Part shown: positions 7,242 to 12,190 of the stretch, one piece after another | How positions within the stretch are numbered: the first letter of the stretch is position 1 | How the letters are laid out: each line of letters opens with the position of its first letter | Source: DATGYC01 sp035298385 | Lineage (GTDB): Bacteria > Bacillota > Sulfobacillia > Symbiobacteriales > Symbiobacteriaceae | Direction of reading: 5' to 3' | Length of the DNA: 12,190 nt | Assembly (NCBI GenBank): GCA_035298385.1 | Contig: DATGYC010000032.1 | Coordinates: 1 to 12,190, forward strand | Notes under the pieces: model-generated | Databases searched by the model: none | Told to the model about the DNA's origin: nothing | What the model saw: the letters and a program-made list of their open reading frames with translations, nothing else | Translations under genes and position numbers: made by a program

Positions 7242-7249
7242 AATAATCA
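7218..7249. promoter_or_regulatory. Candidate operator palindromes over the promoter
   Basis: Two inverted repeats cover the promoter. TCATAA-AACC-TTATGA (7218-7233) is perfect, with 6-bp arms, and fills the spacer between -35 and -10. TGATT-N9-AATCA (7231-7249) spans the -10 and the likely start site. A TetR-family gene lies in the operon itself, and such regulators bind short palindromes of this kind at their own promoters. That it binds here is inference. Confidence 0.5.
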
Positions 7250-7305
7250 GCGCTTACCAAAAGTTCGGTCACAGCGCTAGCGACCACATGGAAGGGGCGA
7301 GAACC

Positions 7306-8958
7306 ATGGAGGCGATTCGGTTGGCGCAGCTCCCCGCAGGCGTTCGTCCGCACCTGGCTTATCCAGAGGTCCCGGCCTACCACTACCTGTTCGATCAGAT
7401 CGCCCAGCATCCGGAGCGGCCGGCCCTCATCTTCCAGGGACGGTCGACCTCCTACCGGGAGGTGGGCGCCCAGATCGACGCCTTCGCTGCATCCCTCACC
7501 CGCAAGGGGCTGCAGAAGGGCGACTGCATCGCGATCATGCTGCCGAACTCGCCCCAGGCGGTCATCGCCATCTATGGGGCGATGCGGGCTGGCGTGATTC
7601 CAGCCCTGATCAACCCGATGTACACCCCGCAGGAGATCCAGCACGCCTTGAACGAATCGGGCGCCCAAGCATTCCTCTTCCTTGATCTCTTCTGGCCCCG
7701 AGTAGCGCAAGTGAAGGCGGTGCCCCATCGGATCTGGACGGGTGTCCAGGATGCGCTGGGCTTCCCGCTCTCCTTCCTCTACAAGCTGAAGGCGAAGCCG
7801 CCCAAGGTCCCGGCTGGTGAGGCCTACCACATGAAGGACCTGTTGGCCGAGCCCTCGACGGGCTTCACTCCGGTCCTGATCAACCCCAGCGAGGATGCGG
7901 CGGTCCTGATCTTCACCGGCGGCACGACCGGCCTGGCCAAGGGCGTCCATCTGACGCACCGGAACATCGTCGCCAACCTGACGCAGATCCTGGAGTGGGT
8001 GCCCCGCTCCCCTGATCGCGTTGATCAGGTCCTCTGCATCCTGCCCGTCTTCCACTCCTTCGCCTTTACGGCCGGACTCGGCTACGCCCTGGCCTGTGGC
8101 TCGACGGCGATCTTGATGCCCAAGCCGGACGCAGAGCAGACCCTGAAGCTGGTCCAGAAGTACAAGGTGACGATCCTACCAGGCGTCCCGACCCTCTACA
8201 CCTCCTTGCTCCAGCACCCGCGGGTCAGCGAGTTTGACCTGAAGTCGATCCGGGTCTGCATCTCCGGGGCGGCGCCGCTACCGCTCGAACTGCTCCAGCG
8301 GTTCGAGACGATGACCGGGGCTCGTATCCTAGAGGGCTACGGACTGACGGAGACCTCGCCGGTCACGCACTGCAATCCCTACCAGGGCGAGCGAATTGCC
8401 GGCTCGGTTGGTCTGCCCTTACCGGATACCGAGGTGCGGATCATCGATCTGGAGACAGGGGTCGACCTGGGGCCAGGGCAGGAGGGGGAGGTCCTGATCC
8501 GGGGACCGCAGGTGATGAAGGGCTACTGGGGGCGCCCCGCCGAGACGGAGGCCGTCCTCAAGGAGGGCTGGCTCTACACCGGCGACATCGGCAAGGTGGA
8601 TGAGAACGGCTTCCTGTACATCGTCGACCGGAAGAAGGATCTGGTGATCTCCTCAGGCTTTAATGTCTACCCCCGCGAGATCGATGAGGTCTTCTATCAG
8701 CACCCGGCGGTCCTGGAGGCCTGCGCCATCGGGGTTCCGGATGAGTACCGCGGCGAGGCGATCAAGGTCTACGTCGTCAAGCGTCCGGGGCTGGAGGTGT
8801 CAGAGCAGGAGCTGATGAACCACTGCCGGGAGCGTTTAGCCGCCTACAAGCGCCCTCGGGAGGTTCAGTTCGTCGACTCCTTGCCCAAGTCGATCATCGG
8901 CAAGGTCCTGCGGAAGGAGCTCAGAGCGCTCTACCTGGCCGAGAAGGCACGGGTGTAG
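7306..8958 (+). CDS. fadD: Long-chain fatty-acid-CoA ligase (acyl-CoA synthetase)
   Basis: An ANL-superfamily adenylating enzyme, 550 aa from the chosen start. It activates a fatty acid with ATP to the acyl-AMP, then transfers the acyl group to CoA, feeding beta-oxidation or lipid synthesis. Motifs, numbered from this start: phosphate loop FTGGTTGLAKG (203-213), EGYGLTET (343-350), YTGDIG (424-429), the hinge region DRKKDLVISSGFNVYP (441-456) and C-terminal PKSIIGKVLRKEL with the catalytic lysine at about 533. Another in-frame ATG lies at 7288, but it has no ribosome-binding site, while GAAGGGG (7291-7297) sits 8 nt before 7306. The gene heads an operon with a TetR regulator and an SCP2-type lipid carrier, pointing to fatty-acid use. 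Chain-length preference cannot be read from sequence. Confidence 0.92.
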   Translation: MEAIRLAQLPAGVRPHLAYPEVPAYHYLFDQIAQHPERPALIFQGRSTSYREVGAQIDAFAASLTRKGLQKGDCIAIMLPNSPQAVIAIYGAMRAGVIPALINPMYTPQEIQHALNESGAQAFLFLDLFWPRVAQVKAVPHRIWTGVQDALGFPLSFLYKLKAKPPKVPAGEAYHMKDLLAEPSTGFTPVLINPSEDAAVLIFTGGTTGLAKGVHLTHRNIVANLTQILEWVPRSPDRVDQVLCILPVFHSFAFTAGLGYALACGSTAILMPKPDAEQTLKLVQKYKVTILPGVPTLYTSLLQHPRVSEFDLKSIRVCISGAAPLPLELLQRFETMTGARILEGYGLTETSPVTHCNPYQGERIAGSVGLPLPDTEVRIIDLETGVDLGPGQEGEVLIRGPQVMKGYWGRPAETEAVLKEGWLYTGDIGKVDENGFLYIVDRKKDLVISSGFNVYPREIDEVFYQHPAVLEACAIGVPDEYRGEAIKVYVVKRPGLEVSEQELMNHCRERLAAYKRPREVQFVDSLPKSIIGKVLRKELRALYLAEKARV

Positions 8959-8959
8959 G

Positions 8960-9616
8960 GTGCTGACCAAACGTTTGGAGGATTCCCTCCCGGATCTGTC
9001 GAAACTGAAGGAAGCGTTTCGCACCGCGAGGGGGCAGCGGCTTTTGGGCAGTAACAAGCAGGTAGAGATCATGAACGCAGCGATCCAGCTCTTCCAGCAG
9101 AAGGGCTATCACGCGACATCGATGCAGGATATCGCTGATGCGGTGGGGCTGCAGAAGGGCTCACTCTACCACTATATCTCGAGCAAGGACGACCTTCTGG
9201 TGGTGATCATCCAGGACGCAATCTCCCACTACAATGCCAAGCTGGCGGAGATTAAGGCGATGGACCTACCGGTTCGGCGGCGTCTCGAACTCGCCTTCCG
9301 GCACCATCTAGAGGGAATCGCTGAGAACTTGGGCATGCTGACCATCTTCCTGCGGGAGTCTTACGCTCTCCAAGCGGAGCAGGCTGCCGTGATTAATGAG
9401 GAGAACCAGCGCTACAACGAGATGTTCGAGTCGCTCTTTGCAGAGGGTGTCGCCTCCGGTGAGATGCGTCCGCTTGACCCTAAGTTGGTCACCCGGACGA
9501 CCTTGGGCGCCTGCAACTGGTTCTACCGGTGGTACCGGGCTGATGGGGCGATGCCGCTCAGCAACCTGATCGACTTCTTCGTCGATCTTCTCTTCCACGG
9601 AATCGCGGCCCCTTAA
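8960..9616 (+). CDS. TetR/AcrR-family transcriptional regulator of fatty-acid genes
   Basis: A DNA-binding repressor, 218 aa from the GTG at 8960. The TetR N-terminal domain is unmistakable: IMNAAIQLFQQKGYHATSMQ (36-55), then DIADAVGLQKGSLYHYISSKDDLL (56-79), which contains the helix-turn-helix. The C-terminal ligand and dimer domain ends with ACNWFYRWYRADG and a hydrophobic helix, like regulators of acyl-CoA metabolism (FadR/KstR2-like groups). Acyl-CoA as ligand is an inference from its neighbours. The GTG follows the ligase stop by one base, with only GAGAAGG 12 nt before it. A TTG at 9044 with a better-placed GAGGGGG (9028-9034) would give a 190-aa protein with a typical TetR N-terminus, so the start is uncertain. 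Three consecutive in-frame stops (TAA TAG TGA) end it. Confidence 0.9.
   Translation: MLTKRLEDSLPDLSKLKEAFRTARGQRLLGSNKQVEIMNAAIQLFQQKGYHATSMQDIADAVGLQKGSLYHYISSKDDLLVVIIQDAISHYNAKLAEIKAMDLPVRRRLELAFRHHLEGIAENLGMLTIFLRESYALQAEQAAVINEENQRYNEMFESLFAEGVASGEMRPLDPKLVTRTTLGACNWFYRWYRADGAMPLSNLIDFFVDLLFHGIAAP
9028..9046 (+). promoter_or_regulatory. Alternative ribosome-binding site and TTG start for the TetR gene
   Basis: GAGGGGG (9028-9034) is 9 nt before an in-frame TTG (9044-9046). Starting here removes 28 residues and leaves about ten residues before the first TetR helix, the usual arrangement. TTG is also the apparent start of the DUF2512-like gene. The evidence does not decide between this and 8960. 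Confidence 0.4.
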
Positions 9617-9636
9617 TAGTGAAAGGAGCAGATATA

Positions 9637-9957
9637 ATGTCAGTTCAAGAGATCATTGCTAGCCTTCGAGAGCGGGTGGCGGCCAATCCCAGCAAGATCG
9701 CTTCGCTGAACGCCTCTTATCAGTTCAATCTGACGGGGGAGGACGGCGGCACCTACCACGCCTCCTTTGCGAACGGCACCCACGATATCGGCGAGGGGCC
9801 GGCGGCGGCAGCCAATTGCACGGTGACGATGTCGGCCAACGACTTCATCTCCCTGGTGGCCGGCAAGTTGAACCCGACCACAGCCTTCATGACCGGCAAG
9901 CTGAAGATCGCTGGCGACATGAGCCTGGCGTTGAAGCTACAGAACGTCCTTAGCTAA
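9637..9957 (+). CDS. SCP2 sterol-binding-domain lipid carrier protein
   Basis: A 106-aa stand-alone SCP2 domain. This fold encloses a hydrophobic tunnel that binds fatty acids, acyl-CoA or sterol-like lipids. The characteristic C-terminal half is clear: TVTMSANDFISLVAGKLNP (63-81) and AFMTGKLKIAGDMSLALKLQ (84-103). There is no signal peptide, so it is cytoplasmic. The frame is open upstream to a GTG at 9619, but AAAGGAG (9622-9628) lies inside that extension and 8 nt before the ATG at 9637, which fixes the start. It is the last gene of the acyl-CoA ligase/TetR operon, 20 nt after the regulator. It probably delivers or buffers fatty acid or acyl-CoA for the ligase; that role is inferred from context. 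Confidence 0.92.
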   Translation: MSVQEIIASLRERVAANPSKIASLNASYQFNLTGEDGGTYHASFANGTHDIGEGPAAAANCTVTMSANDFISLVAGKLNPTTAFMTGKLKIAGDMSLALKLQNVLS

Positions 9958-9963
9958 GTAGAT

Positions 9964-10000
9964 GGGCGCCCTGCCTGCGGCAGGGCGCCCTCGCTTATGT
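9964..10000 (+). terminator. Terminator of the fatty-acid operon
   Basis: A perfect 12-bp GC-rich stem (9964-9975 and 9979-9990, loop TGC) lies 6 nt after the SCP2 stop, followed by TCGCTTATGTT. The U-tract is poor but the stem is very stable. It separates the operon from the converging gene on the minus strand and may work in both directions. Confidence 0.8.
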
Positions 10001-10004
10001 TGGA

Positions 10005-10349
10005 TTACGTAGCGGTCATGCGGTAGCGATGGATCGGTGGACGTGCCCGGTAGGAGCCTGTCCCATTCAACCTTGACTTTAGCTTGCGGGGAAGGCTGGG
10101 GCCCAGATAGGTAATGACTAGCTCTTTCCCCCGACAGAGGCAGCTGACCCAGACGCCCGGCCCTGTCCCATCCGCTCGGAAGAAGAAGTCTCCATGTCCG
10201 GCGTAGACAGGCCCGTGAATCCGGGCAGCGGCCTCCTCCCGACTGATCAGGTAGCCCAGTCCGTACGACTCCTGGATGGTGGTCTGGCCCGACATTGGAC
10301 GCCGCCGGGTCTGGAAGCGATAGACCGCGTGGCTCGTGAATCGTGCCAT
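10005..10349 (-). CDS. Uncharacterised 114-aa protein
   Basis: I do not recognise this protein. It is soluble, with no signal peptide or membrane segment. The N-terminus, MARFTSHAVYRFQTRRRP, has a His-x3-Arg-x3-Arg spacing like the first helix of some small nuclease or toxin-like families (DUF4258 is one), but the resemblance is short and unproven. The middle (HGDFFFRADG, GVWVSCLCRGKELVITYLGP) reads like a curved beta-sheet, and the tail after residue 85 is strongly basic (PRKLKSRLNG, YRARPPIHRYR), which could contact nucleic acid. The ATG has AGGGGGG about 8 nt upstream. It is a single gene between the fatty-acid operon terminator and the divergent tRNA array, with no partner antitoxin-like gene beside it. 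Confidence 0.65.
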   Translation of the reverse strand: MARFTSHAVYRFQTRRRPMSGQTTIQESYGLGYLISREEAAARIHGPVYAGHGDFFFRADGTGPGVWVSCLCRGKELVITYLGPSLPRKLKSRLNGTGSYRARPPIHRYRMTAT

Positions 10350-10460
10350 CAGCTAGCCCCCCTATCTTTGTTGAAATTGGCTTTCACTCTTTAAGACGAG
10401 TTCCAAGTCGAAATAGTTCGTATGCTTTTATGCAACAGTAGAGGCGGTAAGATTTCCTAG

Positions 10461-10489
10461 TGGACATTGCGTGCACCATCGGGTAAGAT
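10461..10489 (+). promoter_or_regulatory. Distal candidate promoter of the tRNA array
   Basis: TGGACA (10461-10466) and TAAGAT (10484-10489) are 17 bp apart, a good sigma-A match. It points at the tRNA array and lies 91 bp upstream of a second candidate. The start site would be near 10496, giving a leader of about 120 nt. Confidence 0.6.
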
Positions 10490-10551
10490 ACGTACTTGTC
10501 GGGCCGCTGTTGTGACGGCGGAGACGGGCCTGGCGCCCTGGTTCTGAGGTA

Positions 10552-10580
10552 TTGACGAAGCGGTACGGATGGTGTAGCAT
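10552..10580 (+). promoter_or_regulatory. Proximal promoter of the tRNA array
   Basis: TTGACG (10552-10557) and TAGCAT (10575-10580) are separated by the ideal 17 bp. Transcription would start near 10587, about 30 nt before the first tRNA. A small leader hairpin (CGCCG 10591-10595 with CGGCG 10604-10608) follows. It is the best -35 in the window. Confidence 0.8.
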
Positions 10581-10616
10581 AAGATACCGCCGCCGGATTT
10601 GGTCGGCGATCCTAAC

Positions 10617-10692
10617 TGGGGCGTAGCCAAGTTGGTAAGGCACGGGACTTTGACTCCCGCATGCGTTGGTTCGAGTCCAGCCGCCCCAGCCA
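10617..10692 (+). tRNA. tRNA-Gln (anticodon TTG)
   Basis: Full cloverleaf, 76 nt with encoded CCA. Acceptor TGGGGCG pairs with CGCCCCA, discriminator G. Anticodon stem CGGGA/TCCCG holds loop CTTTGAC, anticodon TTG. D stem GCC/GGC, T loop TTCGAGT. First gene of the array. Confidence 0.96.
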
Positions 10693-10696
10693 AGTC

Positions 10697-10771
10697 GGGC
10701 CGTTAGCTCAGTGGTAGAGCATCCGCCTTTTAAGCGGGTTGTCGTTGGTTCGATCCCAACACGGCCCACCA
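10697..10771 (+). tRNA. tRNA-Lys (anticodon TTT)
   Basis: Full cloverleaf, 75 nt with CCA. Acceptor GGGCCGT/ACGGCCC, discriminator A. Anticodon stem TCCGC/GCGGG with loop CTTTTAA, anticodon TTT. T stem GTTGG/CCAAC. Follows the Gln gene by 4 nt. Confidence 0.96.
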
Positions 10772-10781
10772 GTCCCAAAAC

Positions 10782-10857
10782 GTGCTCGTAGCTCAGCGGA
10801 TAGAGCGCTTGCCTCCGGAGCAAGAGGTCGCAGGTTCGATCCCTGCCGAGCACGCCA
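10782..10857 (+). tRNA. tRNA-Arg (anticodon CCG)
   Basis: Full cloverleaf, 76 nt with CCA. Acceptor GTGCTCG/CGAGCAC, discriminator G. Anticodon stem CTTGC/GCAAG with loop CTCCGGA, anticodon CCG, reading only CGG codons, as expected in a GC-rich genome. Confidence 0.96.
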
Positions 10858-10863
10858 TATGAT

Positions 10864-10941
10864 GCTGGATGTAGCTCAGTTGGTTAGAGCGCGGGATTGT
10901 GGTTCCCGAGGTCGGGGGTTCGACCCCCCTCATCCAGCCCA
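10864..10941 (+). tRNA. tRNA-His (anticodon GTG)
   Basis: Full cloverleaf with CCA. Acceptor CTGGATG/CATCCAG plus the extra 5' G (position -1, base 10864) opposite discriminator C73, the identity pair of tRNA-His. Anticodon stem CGGGA/TCCCG with loop TTGTGGT, anticodon GTG. Confidence 0.96.
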
Positions 10942-10947
10942 AGTTTC

Positions 10948-11023
10948 GGGGCTATAGCTCAGCTGGGAGAGCGCGTGAATCGCACTCACGAGGTCAGGGG
11001 TTCGATCCCCCTTAGCTCCACCA
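10948..11023 (+). tRNA. tRNA-Ala (anticodon CGC)
   Basis: Full cloverleaf, 76 nt with CCA. Acceptor GGGGCTA/TAGCTCC contains the G3-T70 wobble that marks alanine tRNA. Anticodon stem CGTGA/TCACG with loop ATCGCAC, anticodon CGC. Body nearly identical to the Ala(TGC) gene downstream, so a likely duplicate with a changed anticodon arm. Confidence 0.96.
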
Positions 11024-11027
11024 TGTA

Positions 11028-11071
11028 CCCCCGAATGGGGGAGAGGAAGCAAAGCTTCTCGCTTCGCTTCC
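11028..11071 (+). other. Two spacer hairpins between tRNA-Ala and tRNA-Ser
   Basis: CCCCC-GAAT-GGGGG (11028-11041), then GGAAGC (11045-11050) pairing with GCTTCC (11066-11071), continued inside by AAGC/GCTT after one mismatch. No T-run follows. The arrangement closely resembles the spacer between Gln(CTG) and Asn. Confidence 0.6.
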
Positions 11072-11077
11072 AGTTCC

Positions 11078-11168
<91 letters not shown>

Positions 11169-11176
11169 GTTCCCTG

Positions 11177-11251
11177 GGGCGGTTAGCTCAGCGGTAGAGC
11201 AACTCCTTTACACGGAGAAGGTCGGGGGTTCAATCCCCTCACCGCCCACCA
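11177..11251 (+). tRNA. tRNA-Val (anticodon TAC)
   Basis: Full cloverleaf, 75 nt with CCA. Acceptor GGGCGGT/ACCGCCC, discriminator A. Loop TTTACAC gives anticodon TAC. The anticodon stem ACTCC/GGAGA has an A-A mismatch at the 27-43 pair, leaving four regular pairs. Confidence 0.95.
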
Positions 11252-11262
11252 GGTTCGTTTTT

Positions 11263-11338
11263 GGGGCTATAGCTCAGTTGGGAGAGCACCTGATTTGCAT
11301 TCAGGGGGTCAGGGGTTCGAATCCCCTTAGCTCCACCA
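11263..11338 (+). tRNA. tRNA-Ala (anticodon TGC)
   Basis: Full cloverleaf, 76 nt with CCA. Acceptor GGGGCTA/TAGCTCC with the alanine G3-T70 wobble. Anticodon stem CCTGA/TCAGG with loop TTTGCAT, anticodon TGC. Near copy of the Ala(CGC) gene outside the anticodon arm. Confidence 0.96.
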
Positions 11339-11343
11339 CTTGT

Positions 11344-11357
11344 CCCCTTCACAGGGG
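11344..11357 (+). other. Spacer hairpin between tRNA-Ala and tRNA-Glu
   Basis: CCCCT-TCAC-AGGGG, a 5-bp stem with a tetraloop, in the 25-nt spacer. No T-run follows. It is preceded by CCACTTGT, also found before the hairpin after Gln(CTG). Confidence 0.5.
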
Positions 11358-11363
11358 GATTGA

Positions 11364-11439
11364 GGCGCCATCGTCTAGAGGCCTAGGACACCGCCCTTTC
11401 ACGGCGGCAGCACGGGTTCGAATCCCGTTGGCGTCACCA
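11364..11439 (+). tRNA. tRNA-Glu (anticodon TTC)
   Basis: Full cloverleaf, 76 nt with CCA. Acceptor GGCGCCA/TGGCGTC with one G-T pair, discriminator A. Anticodon stem CCGCC/GGCGG with loop CTTTCAC, anticodon TTC. Its D arm is identical to that of Glu(CTC) downstream. Confidence 0.96.
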
Positions 11440-11450
11440 AAACTTGTCTC

Positions 11451-11480
11451 TTTACAAGCTGAAGAGATAGGTGATATACT
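11451..11480 (+). promoter_or_regulatory. Internal promoter within the tRNA array
   Basis: TTTACA (11451-11456) and TATACT (11475-11480) each match the sigma-A consensus at five of six positions, with an 18-bp spacer, in the 56-nt spacer before Ser(GCT). Transcription would start near 11487, about 9 nt before that tRNA. A small inverted repeat, CTTGT/ACAAG (11443-11447, 11454-11458), overlaps the -35. It would let the downstream tRNAs be expressed independently. Confidence 0.75.
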
Positions 11481-11495
11481 TAAGTTCCAAGCCAC

Positions 11496-11586
11496 GGAGT
11501 GGTACCCAAGTGGCTGAAGGGGCGGCTTTGCTAAAGCTGTAGGGGGCGTAAGTCCCGCGAGGGTTCAAATCCCTCCCACTCCGCCA
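11496..11586 (+). tRNA. tRNA-Ser (anticodon GCT)
   Basis: Class II tRNA, 91 nt with CCA. Acceptor GGAGTGG/CCACTCC, discriminator G. Anticodon stem CGGCT/AGCTG with loop TTGCTAA, anticodon GCT, reading AGC/AGT. Long variable arm, with GGGGGC/GTCCCGC flanking a GTAA loop. Confidence 0.96.
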
Positions 11587-11589
11587 AAC

Positions 11590-11613
11590 GACCACCCATG
11601 AGAATGGGTGGTC
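11590..11613 (+). other. Perfect spacer hairpin with a GAGA tetraloop
   Basis: GACCACCCAT (11590-11599) pairs fully with ATGGGTGGTC (11604-11613) around GAGA, a GNRA tetraloop. It fills the spacer between Ser(GCT) and Lys(CTT). The next bases are AAGCCC, so it is not an intrinsic terminator. Confidence 0.8.
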
Positions 11614-11619
11614 AAGCCC

Positions 11620-11694
11620 GGACCGCTAGCTCAATGGTAGAGCATTCGACTCTTAATCGACAGGTTGTAGGTTCGAGTCCTACGCGGTCCACCA
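11620..11694 (+). tRNA. tRNA-Lys (anticodon CTT)
   Basis: Full cloverleaf, 75 nt with CCA. Acceptor GGACCGC/GCGGTCC, discriminator A. Loop CTCTTAA gives anticodon CTT. The anticodon stem TTCGA/TCGAC has a T-C mismatch at 27-43. Second lysine isoacceptor of the array, not a close copy of Lys(TTT). Confidence 0.95.
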
Positions 11695-11699
11695 GTCGG

Positions 11700-11715
11700 C
11701 CCCTCGCAAGAGGGG
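11700..11715 (+). other. Spacer hairpin with a GCAA tetraloop
   Basis: CCCCTC (11700-11705) and GAGGGG (11710-11715) enclose GCAA, a GNRA tetraloop, between Lys(CTT) and Glu(CTC). No T-run follows (TGTATCTG). Confidence 0.7.
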
Positions 11716-11722
11716 TGTATCT

Positions 11723-11798
11723 GGCCCCATCGTCTAGAGGCCTAGGACGGCGCCCTCTCACGGCGCAAACTGGGGTTCGAATCCCCATGGGGTCACCA
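11723..11798 (+). tRNA. tRNA-Glu (anticodon CTC)
   Basis: Full cloverleaf, 76 nt with CCA. Acceptor GGCCCCA/TGGGGTC, discriminator A. Anticodon stem GCGCC/GGCGC with loop CTCTCAC, anticodon CTC. D arm identical to Glu(TTC), suggesting duplication and divergence. Confidence 0.96.
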
Positions 11799-11825
11799 TT
11801 TGGTTCTTTGGATCCACTTCCATAT

Positions 11826-11899
11826 TGGGGAATGGGGTAACGGTAGCCCGGCTGACTCTGACTCAGCTAGTCTTGGTTCGAATCCAGGTTCCCCAACCA
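11826..11899 (+). tRNA. tRNA-Gln (anticodon CTG)
   Basis: Full cloverleaf, 74 nt with CCA. Acceptor TGGGGAA/TTCCCCA, discriminator A. D stem GGG/CCC, anticodon stem GCTGA/TCAGC with loop CTCTGAC, anticodon CTG. Second glutamine isoacceptor. Confidence 0.94.
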
Positions 11900-11904
11900 C
11901 TTGT

Positions 11905-11947
11905 CCCCGAACGGGGAGGAAGCAGGCAGCTTCGCAAGAGGCTGCCT
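11905..11947 (+). other. Two spacer hairpins between tRNA-Gln and tRNA-Asn
   Basis: CCCC-GAAC-GGGG (11905-11916), then a 10-bp stem with one G-U pair (11924-11933 and 11938-11947) closed by a GCAA tetraloop. No usable T-run. Sequence and order resemble the spacer before Ser(GGA), including a shared AGGAAGCA. Confidence 0.7.
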
Positions 11948-11953
11948 TCGTAT

Positions 11954-12028
11954 TCCGGCATAGCTCAGCGGTAGAGCATCCGACTGTTAATCGGAGGGTC
12001 GTAGGTTCGAATCCTACTGCCGGAGCCA
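11954..12028 (+). tRNA. tRNA-Asn (anticodon GTT)
   Basis: Full cloverleaf, 75 nt with CCA. Acceptor TCCGGCA/TGCCGGA, discriminator G. Anticodon stem TCCGA/TCGGA with loop CTGTTAA, anticodon GTT. T stem GTAGG/CCTAC. Confidence 0.96.
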
Positions 12029-12032
12029 ACGT

Positions 12033-12047
12033 GGGGTTAATCACCCC
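12033..12047 (+). other. Spacer hairpin between tRNA-Asn and tRNA-Gly
   Basis: GGGGT-TAATC-ACCCC, a 5-bp stem with a 5-nt loop in the 25-nt spacer. No T-run follows. Confidence 0.5.
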
Positions 12048-12053
12048 CGATCT

Positions 12054-12129
12054 GCGGGTTTAGCTCAGTTGGTAGAGCGCAACCTTGCCAAGGTTGAGGT
12101 CGCGAGTTCGAGTCTCGTAACCCGCTCCA
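12054..12129 (+). tRNA. tRNA-Gly (anticodon GCC)
   Basis: Full cloverleaf, 76 nt with CCA. Acceptor GCGGGTT/AACCCGC, discriminator T, usual for glycine tRNA. Anticodon stem CAACC/GGTTG with loop TTGCCAA, anticodon GCC. Confidence 0.96.
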
Positions 12130-12132
12130 GAT

Positions 12133-12190
12133 GGCGGCGTAGCTCAGTTGGTAGAGCAAGCGGTTCATACCCGCTATGTCGGTGGTTCAA
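12133..12190 (+). tRNA. tRNA-Met, elongator type (anticodon CAT), partial
   Basis: Cut by the window end within the T loop. Acceptor 5' strand GGCGGCG, D stem GCTC/GAGC, anticodon stem AGCGG/CCGCT with loop TTCATAC, anticodon CAT. The stem lacks the three consecutive G-C pairs of initiator tRNA, so it is not fMet. Similar to elongator Met of Bacillus; an Ile(CAT) identity after lysidine modification is less likely but not excluded without the 3' half. Confidence 0.88.

Noticed and set aside
7288..7305. Upstream ATG as start of the acyl-CoA ligase
   Set aside because: No Shine-Dalgarno sequence precedes it, while GAAGGGG is correctly spaced before the ATG at 7306.
10428..10853. Minus-strand reading frame across the Gln, Lys and Arg tRNA genes (GIEPTTTRLKGGCSTTELT and similar)
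   Set aside because: It is the antisense translation of tRNA genes. Such peptides are well-known false protein annotations; the tRNA cloverleafs explain the sequence.
11590..11613. Reading the strong spacer hairpin as a terminator ending the tRNA transcript
   Set aside because: No U-tract follows, and six more tRNA genes lie downstream with no convincing new promoter after it.
12133..12190. Calling the last tRNA the initiator tRNA-fMet
   Set aside because: The anticodon stem is AGCGG/CCGCT, without the three G-C pairs next to the loop that mark initiators.

Overview
The window is roughly 60% GC and looks like chromosomal DNA from a Gram-positive bacterium of the Bacillota. The clues are a YndM-like DUF2512 membrane protein, strong AGGAGG ribosome-binding sites, ATG/GTG/TTG starts, PcrA with its C-terminal tudor-like domain, rho-independent terminators after most transcription units, and a dense tRNA array with encoded CCA ends. 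C-starting anticodons for Lys, Glu, Gln, Ala and Arg fit a GC-rich genome. I cannot name the genus.

Layout. (1) A 16-bp hairpin near the left edge lies beyond the end of a minus-strand NAD(P)H-dependent FMN reductase/flavodoxin-fold gene. (2) Divergent from it is pcrA (UvrD-family helicase), followed after 5 nt by an unrecognised 135-aa protein and a strong terminator. (3) A minus-strand PduO-type cob(I)alamin adenosyltransferase is divergent from an HD-domain metal-dependent phosphohydrolase. (4) A small DUF2512-like membrane protein follows, with a near-ideal terminator. (5) A class III aminotransferase of the GabT type stands alone between terminators. (6) A minus-strand 79-aa acyl-carrier-protein-like gene without the usual Asp-Ser-Leu site is divergent from a fatty-acid operon: long-chain acyl-CoA ligase, TetR-family regulator and SCP2-type lipid carrier, with candidate operators on the operon promoter. 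(7) A minus-strand 114-aa orphan gene precedes the tRNA locus.

(8) From 10617 to the right edge are 16 same-strand tRNA genes, in order Gln(TTG), Lys(TTT), Arg(CCG), His(GTG), Ala(CGC), Ser(GGA), Val(TAC), Ala(TGC), Glu(TTC), Ser(GCT), Lys(CTT), Glu(CTC), Gln(CTG), Asn(GTT), Gly(GCC) and Met(CAT), the last cut by the window end. Two candidate promoters precede the array and a third lies inside it. Most longer spacers hold short hairpins without U-tracts, several with GNRA loops.

Most of the window is ordinary housekeeping sequence. The points worth a second look are the structured spacers and internal promoter of the tRNA array, the ACP-like protein without a normal attachment serine, the palindromes on the acyl-CoA ligase promoter, and two small unrecognised proteins (3123-3530 and 10005-10349). 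I see no CRISPR array, insertion sequence, rRNA, phage module or defence system. No gap between genes exceeds 300 bases.
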